NCBI GenBank assembly: GCA_021773075.1
Contig: JAJFKT010000014.1
Location: forward strand, 111,836 to 175,835
Direction: 5' to 3'
DNA: 64,000 bases
From: Woeseiaceae bacterium
GTDB taxonomy: Bacteria > Pseudomonadota > Gammaproteobacteria > Steroidobacterales > Woeseiaceae
Made by a program: the position numbers and the translations under genes. Shown here in pieces: positions 53,738 through 62,660 of this stretch (position 1 is its first letter; each line of letters starts with the position of its first letter). The notes under the pieces were generated by a model, which was not told the DNA's origin, searched no databases, and saw only the letters and a list, made by a program, of their open reading frames with translations.

Positions 53738-55735
53738 CTACGGGTTCAAACTACTTGCAACTACCGCCGGCTTGAATGCTTTTGCACTGGCGGCAACGCT
53801 GATCGTGAATTCTTCGCCTTTCACTTTACAGTTTGCGCAGTAAATTGTGTAAGTCCCCTCTTCGTCCGGCGCCTTCCAGTCCAAAGTTCCCAGACTACGT
53901 GCAGGGATCGTCATCGGCTCAAAACCAAGATTGTCACTTCTGAATTCATATTCCGAAAATCCAGCATTGTTGATAATCAACTGCACATTCGTTCCCGGAC
54001 GTACGCTCAGTGAATCAGGTAGGAACCGTCCGCGCTTGACCAGAGTGCGCACGACCTGGTTTTTACCAAGGTATTCAAGATATGCCGATACGGACTTGAT
54101 CTGATCGTCAGTAATAACGTTCTTGATGATCGCCATCTCGCCAATGCCTGATATCGCCGCGCGAATTGTGCCTTCGCTCGCACCGCGTGTATAAGGCCCC
54201 ACGCCCAAGTCTCCCTCCGCAAATTTTCCGTGACAGCCAGCACAGCCTATACCGGCAACCGTTCTAAATACCTCTCGACCTTCAGCAACTGCAGCGCTGT
54301 TCGGCGCCACATTCGTCTCAACAATGGAACCGGACCCCGCTGAGCCAAATTTGCCACTGAGTATGTCGCGCTTCGTTTGTAAGGCTGAACCCCACAATCC
54401 GCTCTGATCCGATTGCGTTTCGCCGTCGCTCTTCCACCCATCCGGATAGTGAACGAATGCACCGGAATGCGTACTGCCGCCGTTGGGTAGCGGAATCCGA
54501 GCGGTAACTTCCTGCAGGTCGAGGTCAAATACGGCCACTTCAAAGCTCGCATTACAACTAATCCAGAGTTCATTCGCCTCCGGATCCGGATGCAAGGTGC
54601 CATGATCGCCTCGAATGCACGCAGTATAAAATTGATTCATCGAGCGAGAACCCGGAACCTCAAAAGTGTTCGCATCCACCATGCCCAGCATCTTGCCGCG
54701 GTTGTGTGATTCTTCGCCCTTGCCGATCGTGTAAATATAGCGATCATCCCATCCGAAATGATTGCCGTAGGGACCGTCTACACCTGCGCGCTGCTCCCCA
54801 ACGAACTTCTCTTCCTCAAGATCAACATGCATGACGATGCTGTTTCGCGATCCGGTAATATAGGCATCACCACTATCTGATGTGTAATTCACCCAGGTTG
54901 GCGCACTGTCCGGCAGGCTAATCCATTTTTTGACTTTCCACGTTTCCGGATCGATCAACCAGATCGGATTGTCCAAAAGTTTCTTACGCATATCGAAGTC
55001 GCGATAGCGGCCGGTTCCGATAATCAGGTCGCCCTTGGGTGACGCGAAGTACAAGTAGCCCTCGCTGCCCTGCTCCTGATGCGTGATGCTGCCGACGACC
55101 CGATTGTCATCATCCGGATCCAAAACAAACATCGGTTGCGACCATCCGTAAAGAATGACTCGTTGTTCCCCGTCTGGCGTTACATAGGATTTAGCGTGGT
55201 GCGCCTGACCCTTTATCTTGATGACTTTGTCGACCTTCAAAGTCTTCGCGTTGATAACAAGAAAGCGACCGGCGTGATCGCCTCTGGTCATGAACGAACC
55301 TTCACCGGTTGGCAAATAAATCCATTTTCCGTCCGGCGATGTGCCGAGACCATGTGGCTCAAATACGTTCTTCCAGCCCCACGATAGAACGTCAAAGTTT
55401 TGACTGGCGACGACCTCACGGCTATCGGCATCGATGATGGCCAAGCCTGGCAAGGTTACACCGCTCAACAGACCGCCGTAGCCCGGCCCTTCCGTCGTTA
55501 CGAATACTGTAGAGCCATCCTCGGGAGTCCATGCGGCCGGTCCGTCCGAATCGAATGTGTACTCGAGGCTAACGCCAACCTGCTCCGACCACTTTGTCGC
55601 CCAGGCGGCCTTTTGCTTTGCGGACGCCTGTTTGGGTGCCGCACTCGCTGTGCCTGCGTAGGCGGTAAACACCATCAGAGCAACGACGGTTGTCATGAGA
55701 TTGTTGTTTGTAAACCGGCGTCTATTTACTGGCAT
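53738..55735 (-). CDS. Beta-propeller/cytochrome c/cupredoxin fusion protein
   Basis: 665-residue exported protein. The leader NRRRFTNNNLMTTVVALM has a twin-arginine-like start and a cleavage region near ASA. Residues 50-460 form a propeller rich in His (128, 154, 179, 180, 219, 303, 326, 344, 378, 382, 423, 429). A class I cytochrome c follows with CAGCH at 498-502 and a likely axial Met534 (GIGEMAII). A cupredoxin-like domain (about 575-650) ends in YCANCKVKGEEF, where plastocyanin would have C-x2-H-x4-M but here the pattern is C-x2-C-x4-E. GGAGAA lies 7 bases before the ATG. It heads the operon with the CcdA-like, propeller and SCO-PCu(A)C genes. Reaction unknown; a periplasmic copper or haem oxidoreductase is inferred. 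Confidence 0.85.
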   Translation of the reverse strand: MPVNRRRFTNNNLMTTVVALMVFTAYAGTASAAPKQASAKQKAAWATKWSEQVGVSLEYTFDSDGPAAWTPEDGSTVFVTTEGPGYGGLLSGVTLPGLAIIDADSREVVASQNFDVLSWGWKNVFEPHGLGTSPDGKWIYLPTGEGSFMTRGDHAGRFLVINAKTLKVDKVIKIKGQAHHAKSYVTPDGEQRVILYGWSQPMFVLDPDDDNRVVGSITHQEQGSEGYLYFASPKGDLIIGTGRYRDFDMRKKLLDNPIWLIDPETWKVKKWISLPDSAPTWVNYTSDSGDAYITGSRNSIVMHVDLEEEKFVGEQRAGVDGPYGNHFGWDDRYIYTIGKGEESHNRGKMLGMVDANTFEVPGSRSMNQFYTACIRGDHGTLHPDPEANELWISCNASFEVAVFDLDLQEVTARIPLPNGGSTHSGAFVHYPDGWKSDGETQSDQSGLWGSALQTKRDILSGKFGSAGSGSIVETNVAPNSAAVAEGREVFRTVAGIGCAGCHGKFAEGDLGVGPYTRGASEGTIRAAISGIGEMAIIKNVITDDQIKSVSAYLEYLGKNQVVRTLVKRGRFLPDSLSVRPGTNVQLIINNAGFSEYEFRSDNLGFEPMTIPARSLGTLDWKAPDEEGTYTIYCANCKVKGEEFTISVAASAKAFKPAVVASSLNP

Positions 55736-55863
55736 CTGCTGTTCTCCTGGGCAAGGCTTGTTTTGCGAATCTGAATGGCGAATAGTTTACTTGTTTTTGT
55801 CGACAAAAAGTCATTTTTAGTGCTTTTATCGATGAAACTTTAATAACGCACGTTGAATATTTA

Positions 55864-55892
55864 TGCAAACGTGTGCGTATCTATTATACGCA
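55864..55892. promoter_or_regulatory. LacI-type operator, site C, with overlapping inverted repeat
   Basis: TGCAAACGTGTGCG at 55864-55877 matches sites A and B. Overlapping it, TGCGTAT and ATACGCA (55874-55880 and 55886-55892) form a perfect 7-bp inverted repeat with a 5-base spacer. It lies between the copper-haem operon and the divergent LacI gene, as expected for autoregulation and control of the operon. Confidence 0.65.
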
Positions 55893-56017
55893 TTCACCCT
55901 TGCGAGACAAGACGTGAATCGCGCGCCAATGCACCAATTGCTATACAGTGGGCGGTACTCATGCGCACGTTGTGGGACAAAACGAAGACTGGGAATATCA
56001 ATTGTGACGTTTCAGCA

Positions 56018-57046
56018 ATGAAGAAAGGCAGACGGAATACACCGACAATTCGAGATATCGCCAATATGGTTGGGGTACATCACTCCACTGTGTCGCGGGC
56101 ACTAAACGCCGATCAAAAACAAAAAATATCGCCGAAAGTGGTACGGGCGGTCGAGAAGGCTGCAGACAAACTTGGCTACCTACCGAACATCGCCGCATCA
56201 ACACTCAAGCGCAATCGCTCATTTGCACTGGGCGTCCTTATTCCGGATATTACCAACCCGATCTTTCCGCCTGTCATCCGCGGCATTCAGGATGTCGCTG
56301 AGAGCGAAGGCTATACCGTCATTACAGCCAATACCGACGATGACCCGACGAAAGAACGGGACGCTTTTCGCATGATGCGTGGCCGCGGTATCGAAGGCAT
56401 TATCATAGCGACCGCACGTTTATCAGATCCGACCGTCGACGAATGCATCAAGTACGAAATACCCTTTGTTCTGGTTAATCGGACCGTTCGACATGACGGT
56501 GTCAATGCGGTGATTCTCGACGAGGACTGTGGCGTCCGGGCAGCACTAGATCACCTTCTCGGCCTTGGTCACACCCGCATTGCCTGTATCTCCGGCCCGA
56601 CTGAAACCTCTACTGGAGCAGAGCGACTGGAGAGTTTTCAAAACTTCATGAAAATTCACGAATTGCAAAGTGACCTGGTGGAACGAACCGCTAAGTACAC
56701 CGTCGAGGAAGGACACGATGCGTGCAGAAAGTTGTTCAAACGAAACAAACCCTTTACGGCCGTTCTCGCTGGCAACGACTTGATTGCGCTAGGCTGCATC
56801 GACGCCCTTAACGAAGTCGGCCGACAGGTCCCTCATGACGTTTCGGTTGTCGGCGCCAATGACATACCAATGTTATCTCGAATGGTCCCTGCACTGACCA
56901 CCATCAACACTCCGATGTACAAGATGGGCTGCCAGTCAGCCACAACGCTATTCCAAGTTATTAACGGCTATAGCAGCGACTCTGTTGTACTGCGTATGCA
57001 GCCTCGTTTGGTAGTACGAGATTCCACAGCGCCGCCACAACCGTAA
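56018..57046 (+). CDS. LacI-family transcriptional regulator
   Basis: 342-residue repressor. The HTH TIRDIANMVGVHHSTVSRALN lies at residues 10-30 of the chosen start, with the hinge helix NIAASTLKRNRS after it; earlier in-frame starts would put an odd 55-residue extension before the HTH. The ligand domain shows FALGVLIPDITNPIFPPVIRGIQD, DGVNAVILDEDCGVRAALDHLL and PFTAVLAGNDLIALGCIDAL. It is divergent from the haem-copper operon, with a palindrome in the gap that recurs upstream of the TRAP genes. It probably controls both blocks; the effector may be the imported substrate. Confidence 0.93.
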   Translation: MKKGRRNTPTIRDIANMVGVHHSTVSRALNADQKQKISPKVVRAVEKAADKLGYLPNIAASTLKRNRSFALGVLIPDITNPIFPPVIRGIQDVAESEGYTVITANTDDDPTKERDAFRMMRGRGIEGIIIATARLSDPTVDECIKYEIPFVLVNRTVRHDGVNAVILDEDCGVRAALDHLLGLGHTRIACISGPTETSTGAERLESFQNFMKIHELQSDLVERTAKYTVEEGHDACRKLFKRNKPFTAVLAGNDLIALGCIDALNEVGRQVPHDVSVVGANDIPMLSRMVPALTTINTPMYKMGCQSATTLFQVINGYSSDSVVLRMQPRLVVRDSTAPPQP

Positions 57047-57053
57047 GCCAAGA

Positions 57054-58073
57054 CTAGCCGGAAAGCCCGGGAACAGTAATAGTTGTCATCCAGGCAAATG
57101 CGAGTACCAGCCCGACGTATTGAAAGAGGATTAGCACATCGTGGCGTTCCGGGGCTTCCCTGCCAAAGGCCCGGAACACAGCCGCGATCAGCAACAGGAG
57201 CAGCATGCCCTCCTGGCTCAGAAACCAGGCCAGAGCGATAGCAGCGGTGGCGATCCAGCGATGCGGGCGCACGAGCGATGCAAAACCGCGACTGCCATCG
57301 AGCTGCCAAAACGGAATGAGATTAAACAGGTTAATCCACGCGGCAACACGAGCGATGGCCGCCCAGCTCTCCCAACCACTCACCAGATAGACAGCATAAG
57401 TAATTAGCGCGGCGCCAAGCCCCCACATCGGCCCGGCAAGCCCAACGCGCGCATCTTCTCTTGGGCCATGCGGGTACTGGTGCATGCGGACCATCGCGCC
57501 GAGCCCAGGAATAAACATGGGCGCCGTGCTCTTGATGCCGTAACGCCGCAGCATCGCAACATGACCCATTTCGTGGACGTATATCGACAGCACGATTCCG
57601 AGCGCAAACTTCCAGCCGAATGCCGTCCAGTAGACGCCAAGTGACAGCAACATCGAAAACAGAGTCCCGCCCTTGCTGAGACCAAGCAGCAGGAGCTTGC
57701 CCTTGGTTACCAGAAACAGGGCTAGCACACCGATACCGGTCACACTTTTGAGGATGATGGATTTGTGATCGCTCGCAGCAGTGCCCGAAAGACTCGTTTT
57801 CTCTACTCGATCTCCAAGGGCAGCGATCTTCCCGGAGATGCTCTCGTACTGGGTGGTACCCGGCGGTAGCAATTCAATCGCCTCGCGCCAAGCGGCGAGT
57901 GCGGATGCCCATTCTTCAGCCGCCGACGCGGCCTTGGCATCAACCGCGAGCTGCTTTAACCTGGACGCATGTACAAGAGCACCACAGGATGGACAGCTCA
58001 ACACCGCGGCGGCGACCTCGGTGCCGCAGCGCGTACAGTTATCGCCGCTTGCGGTCGGCTCGCTTGCACTCAC
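57054..58073 (-). CDS. M50-type site-2 protease with N-terminal zinc ribbon
   Basis: 339-residue membrane protease-like protein. The GTG start overlaps the previous stop codon. The N-terminus has two CxxC pairs (CTRCGTEV and CPSCGALV), then a short helical, TPR-like linker (SAAEEWASALAAWREAIELLPPG). The membrane part holds the zinc site HEMGH and the second metal-binding block LFNLIPFWQLDGSRG, as in M50 proteases that cut within the membrane. Six or more hydrophobic helices follow. It is co-transcribed with the ExbD-like membrane gene upstream. The substrate is unknown; intramembrane release of a regulator would be the typical role. Confidence 0.87.
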   Translation of the reverse strand: MSASEPTASGDNCTRCGTEVAAAVLSCPSCGALVHASRLKQLAVDAKAASAAEEWASALAAWREAIELLPPGTTQYESISGKIAALGDRVEKTSLSGTAASDHKSIILKSVTGIGVLALFLVTKGKLLLLGLSKGGTLFSMLLSLGVYWTAFGWKFALGIVLSIYVHEMGHVAMLRRYGIKSTAPMFIPGLGAMVRMHQYPHGPREDARVGLAGPMWGLGAALITYAVYLVSGWESWAAIARVAAWINLFNLIPFWQLDGSRGFASLVRPHRWIATAAIALAWFLSQEGMLLLLLIAAVFRAFGREAPERHDVLILFQYVGLVLAFAWMTTITVPGLSG

Positions 58074-59020
58074 TAATCGGGTAGCTCGGCGATCTGTAAC
58101 GGCCCTTTGATGTCGATGACCGCAAGCGCATTCGATCGCCACGCCTGGAAAACCGCGAACGCGATGATGAGCAAGCCAATGATGTTTTCAGGCAGACTCA
58201 GAAACGGTGCGGCGGCCGCAAATCCGAATATGACGCCCGCTATGACAAGGAATTGCGAAATGGAGGCGCGCTTGACGGCATCGAACCAGCTTTCACGCTC
58301 ACGGAACGCCGAATCCGAATACGTAATCAAGGCAAGCGTGTGCTTCTGGAAGACCTCGGCGACCTTATCAGCACCCACACCGGCCGCCTCCTCATTCATT
58401 CCCTCGCGGTGGTACCACGCCTGACCTCCAACCGAACTCACGCGCGCAAGTTCGTCATCCAGCGCCTCTATCGAAACAGTATCGCCGTTCAATCGAACGG
58501 ATTGATCACGCATTACGGTGACTTTCGCGATTTTCTCAGAATCGCTTTCGAGCACGACCTCCTGAGCCGCGCCCGCGTTAAATCCGTCTACGATAGCCGG
58601 CACGTAGGTACCCACAATAGCTGCGTATGTAATGAATACGGCGAGGAACTGATAGGGCTTGCCGCCGCGACCGCCACTGCCCCAATTAACGGCGGCGCCT
58701 ACAGCAAAGCCGACAACGATGGCAATGAGCCCGAATTCGTAGCCCGTCAATTTGGCGATACCGAAGTAGAGTCCGGCGCCGAGCGCGCCGGCAATGAGCC
58801 CGAGCACTGTAGCAAGGCCGAAGCGAGCATAGGGCGAGCCCTTGCTACGCAGTGCTTTCACTTGATCAACGCAAGCTTTGCAGGCGACCTGGTTGTTGAC
58901 GAGAAAGTACTGCGCTCCTAACGGGCCAGCGCAGGCGCTGCAGGCGTGAGCCGCCGCATTCGGCTCCTCGCCATAATCGGCCTGGTCGAACTGAAGATCG
59001 TCTTCCGGACGGTCCGACAT
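58073..59020 (-). CDS. Membrane protein with zinc-ribbon-like N-terminus and ExbD-like periplasmic segment
   Basis: 315 residues. The N-terminal region has CSACAGPLG and ACKACVDQV, two Cys pairs that may bind zinc. Two or three membrane segments follow, including FGLATVLGLIAGALGAGLYFGIA and GLIAIVVGFAVGAAVNWGSG. A soluble segment with VTVMRDQSVRLNGDTVSIEALDDELARVSS resembles the ExbD/TolR periplasmic fold; two further helices close the chain. It overlaps the M50 gene downstream by 1 base. The pair looks like a small membrane module, possibly protease and partner. I do not recognise the family. Confidence 0.75.
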   Translation of the reverse strand: MSDRPEDDLQFDQADYGEEPNAAAHACSACAGPLGAQYFLVNNQVACKACVDQVKALRSKGSPYARFGLATVLGLIAGALGAGLYFGIAKLTGYEFGLIAIVVGFAVGAAVNWGSGGRGGKPYQFLAVFITYAAIVGTYVPAIVDGFNAGAAQEVVLESDSEKIAKVTVMRDQSVRLNGDTVSIEALDDELARVSSVGGQAWYHREGMNEEAAGVGADKVAEVFQKHTLALITYSDSAFRERESWFDAVKRASISQFLVIAGVIFGFAAAAPFLSLPENIIGLLIIAFAVFQAWRSNALAVIDIKGPLQIAELPD

Positions 59021-59294
59021 TGGACGCTCCTATGAGTGTTATCGCCAATTGAGTTTCGAGTATAGGGAAACGTATGGGTTCATTCCATGTGGTACCCGTG
59101 GGTATCGACGCCGGTGACCAAATCTCGCAATCTATTTTGTGACTTTAATTATCTATTTGCACATGGCCGATTCACTTTCGCGGTTAGAATACACGTATGG
59201 CCGCAATCGACTACGTCTACCGATACGCACAAGTATCCTCGCTAGAGAAGAGAGCAAGAAAAGTAACCACTGTGAGGTGCGTAAGAAAAACCGT

Positions 59295-60506
59295 ATGCTG
59301 AAATTCATCGGAAATAATTTTCGGTGGATAGCCGGCGGTTTCACGCTAACTTACTTCTCGAGTTTCGGGCAGACGTATTTCATATCCGCATCTATTTCAG
59401 ATTGGCAGTCCGCTTTCAGTCTGAGTCACGGAGAAATTGGTCGGCTCTATATGTTCGCGACGCTAGCGAGCGCACTTTGTTTGCCCTTTCTTGGTCGCCT
59501 CGTTGACTTGATTCCAGCACACAAAATGATCGCGTTTGTAATGCCGGTACTCGCGGCCGCAACTTTGATGGCGGGCTACGCACCTTCTATCACCATCCTG
59601 GTAGTAGCCATTTTCTTACTGCGACTGTTCGGTCAGGGCATGATGACGCACATGGCGTTGACAGCGACAGGACGCTGGTTTGCTGTTGAGCGTGGTCGAG
59701 CCATTTCCCTCGTTGTCCTTGGTCATCAGGGTGGCGAGGCAACTATACCGCTGGTATTCGCTACGATCGCGATCGCCTACGGCTATCAAACCGGATGGCT
59801 GGTGGGCGCAGCTGCCTTGCTTCTGATCGGTTTGCCGTTCGCGTTTTGGGCTTACCAGCAGCCTCGCGAGCCGCACTCACGCGACTCGGAGTCAGCAATA
59901 CCTTCGCGTCATGTTCGTAGCTGGACGCGACGGGAAGTAACGCGAGATCCGATTTTCTGGATCCTGTTAACGGGCGTGCTCGCGCCGTCGTTTATCGGCA
60001 CAACAATTTTCTACCACCAAAATTACATGACGGCTTTGCATGACTGGCCACCGCAATTATTCGCGATATCGTTGCTTATTTTATCGTTAACAACAATCGG
60101 CTTTGCACTGCTTACCGGTGCGCTGGTCGACCGCTTCGGAACACCCGCCATACTGCCATATAGTCTCCTGCCCCTATCGTGCTCTTGTTTTGCACTTGCC
60201 TTCAGTGGGCCACCGGCCTCCTTATTCGTTGTGATGGTCCTCCTCGGCATCAGTTACGGAATATCGGCAACCTTATTTGGCTCCTTGTGGCCTGAAATTT
60301 ACGGAACCACGTATCTTGGTTCGATTCGTGCGGTCACCGTTACAGCCGCAGTATTCGCGACCGCTGCCGGGCCAGGACTCACGGGGACCTTGATCGATCG
60401 GGGGATTGAACTACCGACACAGATGATCTACCTGGGCGCTTATTGCCTGTTGACCACCGCGGCGCTCTCAATAGCGTCAATGATATTGCGCAGGCGTCTC
60501 GCCTAG
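59295..60506 (+). CDS. MFS transporter
   Basis: 403-residue permease with 12 predicted helices. The ATG used gives the family start (FRWIAGGFTLTYFSSFGQTYFISAS); earlier in-frame ATG codons add a 50-residue soluble, basic extension not expected in the family. MFS loop motifs are FLGRLVDLIPAHKM between helices 2 and 3 and LTGALVDRFGTPAILP in the second half. The long central loop is basic (RHVRSWTRREVTRDP). This resembles the monocarboxylate-type MFS carriers. It stands alone; the substrate cannot be inferred. Confidence 0.88.
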   Translation: MLKFIGNNFRWIAGGFTLTYFSSFGQTYFISASISDWQSAFSLSHGEIGRLYMFATLASALCLPFLGRLVDLIPAHKMIAFVMPVLAAATLMAGYAPSITILVVAIFLLRLFGQGMMTHMALTATGRWFAVERGRAISLVVLGHQGGEATIPLVFATIAIAYGYQTGWLVGAAALLLIGLPFAFWAYQQPREPHSRDSESAIPSRHVRSWTRREVTRDPIFWILLTGVLAPSFIGTTIFYHQNYMTALHDWPPQLFAISLLILSLTTIGFALLTGALVDRFGTPAILPYSLLPLSCSCFALAFSGPPASLFVVMVLLGISYGISATLFGSLWPEIYGTTYLGSIRAVTVTAAVFATAAGPGLTGTLIDRGIELPTQMIYLGAYCLLTTAALSIASMILRRRLA

Positions 60507-60534
60507 CGGTGCTCCGTCAGACCAATTCTGTATG

Positions 60535-60540
60535 TATAAT
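60535..60540 (+). promoter_or_regulatory. Sigma-70-like -10 box of the GlyGly-CTERM gene
   Basis: A perfect TATAAT, preceded by TG, lies 28 bases before the chosen ATG. No strong -35 box is seen at the expected distance. It implies an own promoter for the downstream gene. Confidence 0.5.
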
Positions 60541-60567
60541 ATGCACGTCGCCACGAATGGTTGCATT

Positions 60568-61290
60568 ATGTTTCGCCTAGGTCTGTGTCTCTCCCTTAGT
60601 CTGACAGTATTCTCAGCTGCCAATGCGCAGACGATGATGCTGTCAATATCCAGCGACGACTATATCGTCACCAATGTATTTAGTGATGTCGATACATTTT
60701 TGATCGACATCGAAATAGACGCGCCGCTAGCGGCGGGTGCGTATGTCAACCCAGACATCATCAGCGTGAGCTATTCCGTTAGTGGCGCCTTGGCGGCTGG
60801 CACCCCATCCGGATTTCCTTCTTTCGCACTTCAGCGGGATATCACGGGCACGGACTTTTACGCTCAAGGCAGTTCACTCAGCTTTGAAATCAGTGCTGGC
60901 GCGGCTCTGGTTGACGGAGTTCAAGTTGCAGAACTCGTCGGTAACGACATGGTGCTGGTGTTCAACGGACGTGAAAACGGCAATGGCCGTTTTCACCCCG
61001 CTCTTTTGGAATTGAATATTGATGGCACAGGCCGAATCCAGAATTCAGACAATATCATCGTCAACAATCCGCTTGATCAGATTGCTTTCGGTGCCGAATA
61101 CATAAATGACCTGATGTTTGATGCAGGAAATACGACGGTGCTCACAGCTACGCCGGCACCTCCGCCACCTCCGCCACCGCCACCACCACCCGTCTCGAGT
61201 GGCGGTGGAGCGATATCATGGTTCGCCCTATTTGCCTTGGTCTTTGTCGCCTGCGTTAGGTCCTCAGCGAGAAGACTATCTCTTGCCTAA
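60568..61290 (+). CDS. Secreted protein with polyproline linker and GlyGly-CTERM-like anchor
   Basis: 240 residues. The signal peptide is FRLGLCLSLSLTVFSAANAQ. The body (about 25-200) is a beta-rich domain of unknown family with an alternating hydrophobic pattern. A run of eleven prolines follows, then SSGGGAISWFALFALVFVAC and a basic end, the layout of a GlyGly-CTERM sorting signal processed by rhombosortase in proteobacteria with type II secretion. The protein is probably surface-exposed. The third Met of the frame was taken as start because it begins the signal peptide. It ends inside the convergent aminotransferase gene (15 bases). Confidence 0.75.
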   Translation: MFRLGLCLSLSLTVFSAANAQTMMLSISSDDYIVTNVFSDVDTFLIDIEIDAPLAAGAYVNPDIISVSYSVSGALAAGTPSGFPSFALQRDITGTDFYAQGSSLSFEISAGAALVDGVQVAELVGNDMVLVFNGRENGNGRFHPALLELNIDGTGRIQNSDNIIVNNPLDQIAFGAEYINDLMFDAGNTTVLTATPAPPPPPPPPPPPVSSGGGAISWFALFALVFVACVRSSARRLSLA

Positions 61291-62388
61291 TTCTGCAATC
61301 AGCGCGTCTGAAATAAAGTCAGCACGATCAACGCTCGCGTTCTGTCCCATCAACCCAATCCGCCACGCCTCACCTGCAAACTTGCCGAGACCACCGCCGA
61401 GCTCAATATTTCGGTTTGCAAGTAGACTGCCTCGAACAGCTGCGTCATCAACACCGTCCGGAATTCGGACCAGCGTTAGCGGCGCGAGCCTATGCTCCGG
61501 CACTACAAGCATTTCGAGTCCGGCGGCTTCGAGCTTTGAGTAGAGATGATTCGCTGCATCTTGATGACGTAGCCAGCGACTCTCCAGCGTTTCATCTACA
61601 ACCAAACTCAGCGCCTCATTAATCGCGTAGAGCGAATTGACAGGTGCCGTATGATGGTAAGCACGCGTTTTTTCACCAGACTCGTAATAGCTCATCAAAA
61701 GACTGACATCGCAAAACCAACTAACGACAGGGGTCTTGCGTCTCTTGATCGTATCCACTGCTTTTTGCGAAAACGTTATCGGCGATAAACCCGGTACGCA
61801 AGAGAGACATTTTTGACTTCCCGAGTAAGCGACATCGAGGCCCCAGTCGTCGACACGCAACTCGACACCCGCCAGTGAGGTCACGCAATCTGCAACCACC
61901 AGACAATCATTCTGCCTCGCCAGTGCGGCAATCGCTTGGGCATCAGATCGCACTCCAGTACTCGTTTCCGCATGAACGAATGCCACAATTTTGGCGTCCG
62001 GGTGCTGCTGAAGTGTTTCTGCGAGTTGCTCAACATCGACCGGCGTTCCCCATTCATTCTCAATAGTGACAACTGACGCGCCGATCTTCTGGCAGATGGC
62101 CTGCATGCGCCCACCAAAAACACCGTTGATGCAAGTAATGACCTTGTCACCGGGTTCGACGATATTGACAAAGCTAGTCTCCATACCAATAGAGCCTGGC
62201 GCCGACAATACGAACGTCAATGCATTCTCTGTTTGGAAGCTATATTTGGTTTTATCACCGACCTCATCCATGAGTTTCAGGAACTCCGGATCCAGATGCC
62301 CGATAGTCGGCTGTGATAATGCTTGTAATACGCTGTTTGGGACGTTCGTCGGTCCAGGACCAAACAGTTCGCGATTGGGGATTTCCAT
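61276..62388 (-). CDS. Class V aminotransferase (alanine/serine-glyoxylate aminotransferase-like)
   Basis: 370-residue PLP enzyme. The N-terminal block is LFGPGPTNVPNSVLQALS, the Rossmann-like stretch GSIGMETSFVN binds the cofactor, and the PLP-lysine site is YSGSQKCLSCVPGLSPITF. The end has LGGGLGKFAGEAWRIGLMG with the carboxylate-binding Arg. This matches alanine-glyoxylate and serine-glyoxylate aminotransferases. Start ATG was preferred to an upstream TTG. It is monocistronic here. Precise donor and acceptor cannot be told from sequence alone. Confidence 0.9.
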   Translation of the reverse strand: MEIPNRELFGPGPTNVPNSVLQALSQPTIGHLDPEFLKLMDEVGDKTKYSFQTENALTFVLSAPGSIGMETSFVNIVEPGDKVITCINGVFGGRMQAICQKIGASVVTIENEWGTPVDVEQLAETLQQHPDAKIVAFVHAETSTGVRSDAQAIAALARQNDCLVVADCVTSLAGVELRVDDWGLDVAYSGSQKCLSCVPGLSPITFSQKAVDTIKRRKTPVVSWFCDVSLLMSYYESGEKTRAYHHTAPVNSLYAINEALSLVVDETLESRWLRHQDAANHLYSKLEAAGLEMLVVPEHRLAPLTLVRIPDGVDDAAVRGSLLANRNIELGGGLGKFAGEAWRIGLMGQNASVDRADFISDALIAELGKR

Positions 62389-62660
62389 AGAATACAACTC
62401 TTATTGCTTTTCGCAGTCAGGTGAAATTGTTGTTGGCGATGGTCAGGGTTTCAAAACCGCATTGCAACTCTTAGAACGTCTGACCGGGGAACAGATAGGC
62501 TGAGCGCCGGTTTGAGTACGACAAGCCTCCGGCGTCCCGTATCGTGAGGTCTTGCAACAACACTCGGATTATCAGTCCTGCGAGTGCACGCGATAGCGGC
62601 CATTGAATCGGAAAAGCATTTGTGGCAAGAGTCAGTCGGCGATGGGGCTTAGTGACTGCA

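Noticed and set aside
53738..55735. Nitrous oxide reductase
   Set aside because: Domain content is reminiscent, but the order is different, CuA ligands are missing and no nos accessory genes are present.
59093..59104. TACCC-GT-GGGTA palindrome upstream of the MFS gene
   Set aside because: Only 5-bp arms, single copy, and 190 bases from the start; too weak to support a regulatory call.
61155..61192. Polyproline-coding repeat as a CRISPR or mobile repeat
   Set aside because: It is a run of CCN codons inside a secreted protein linker.
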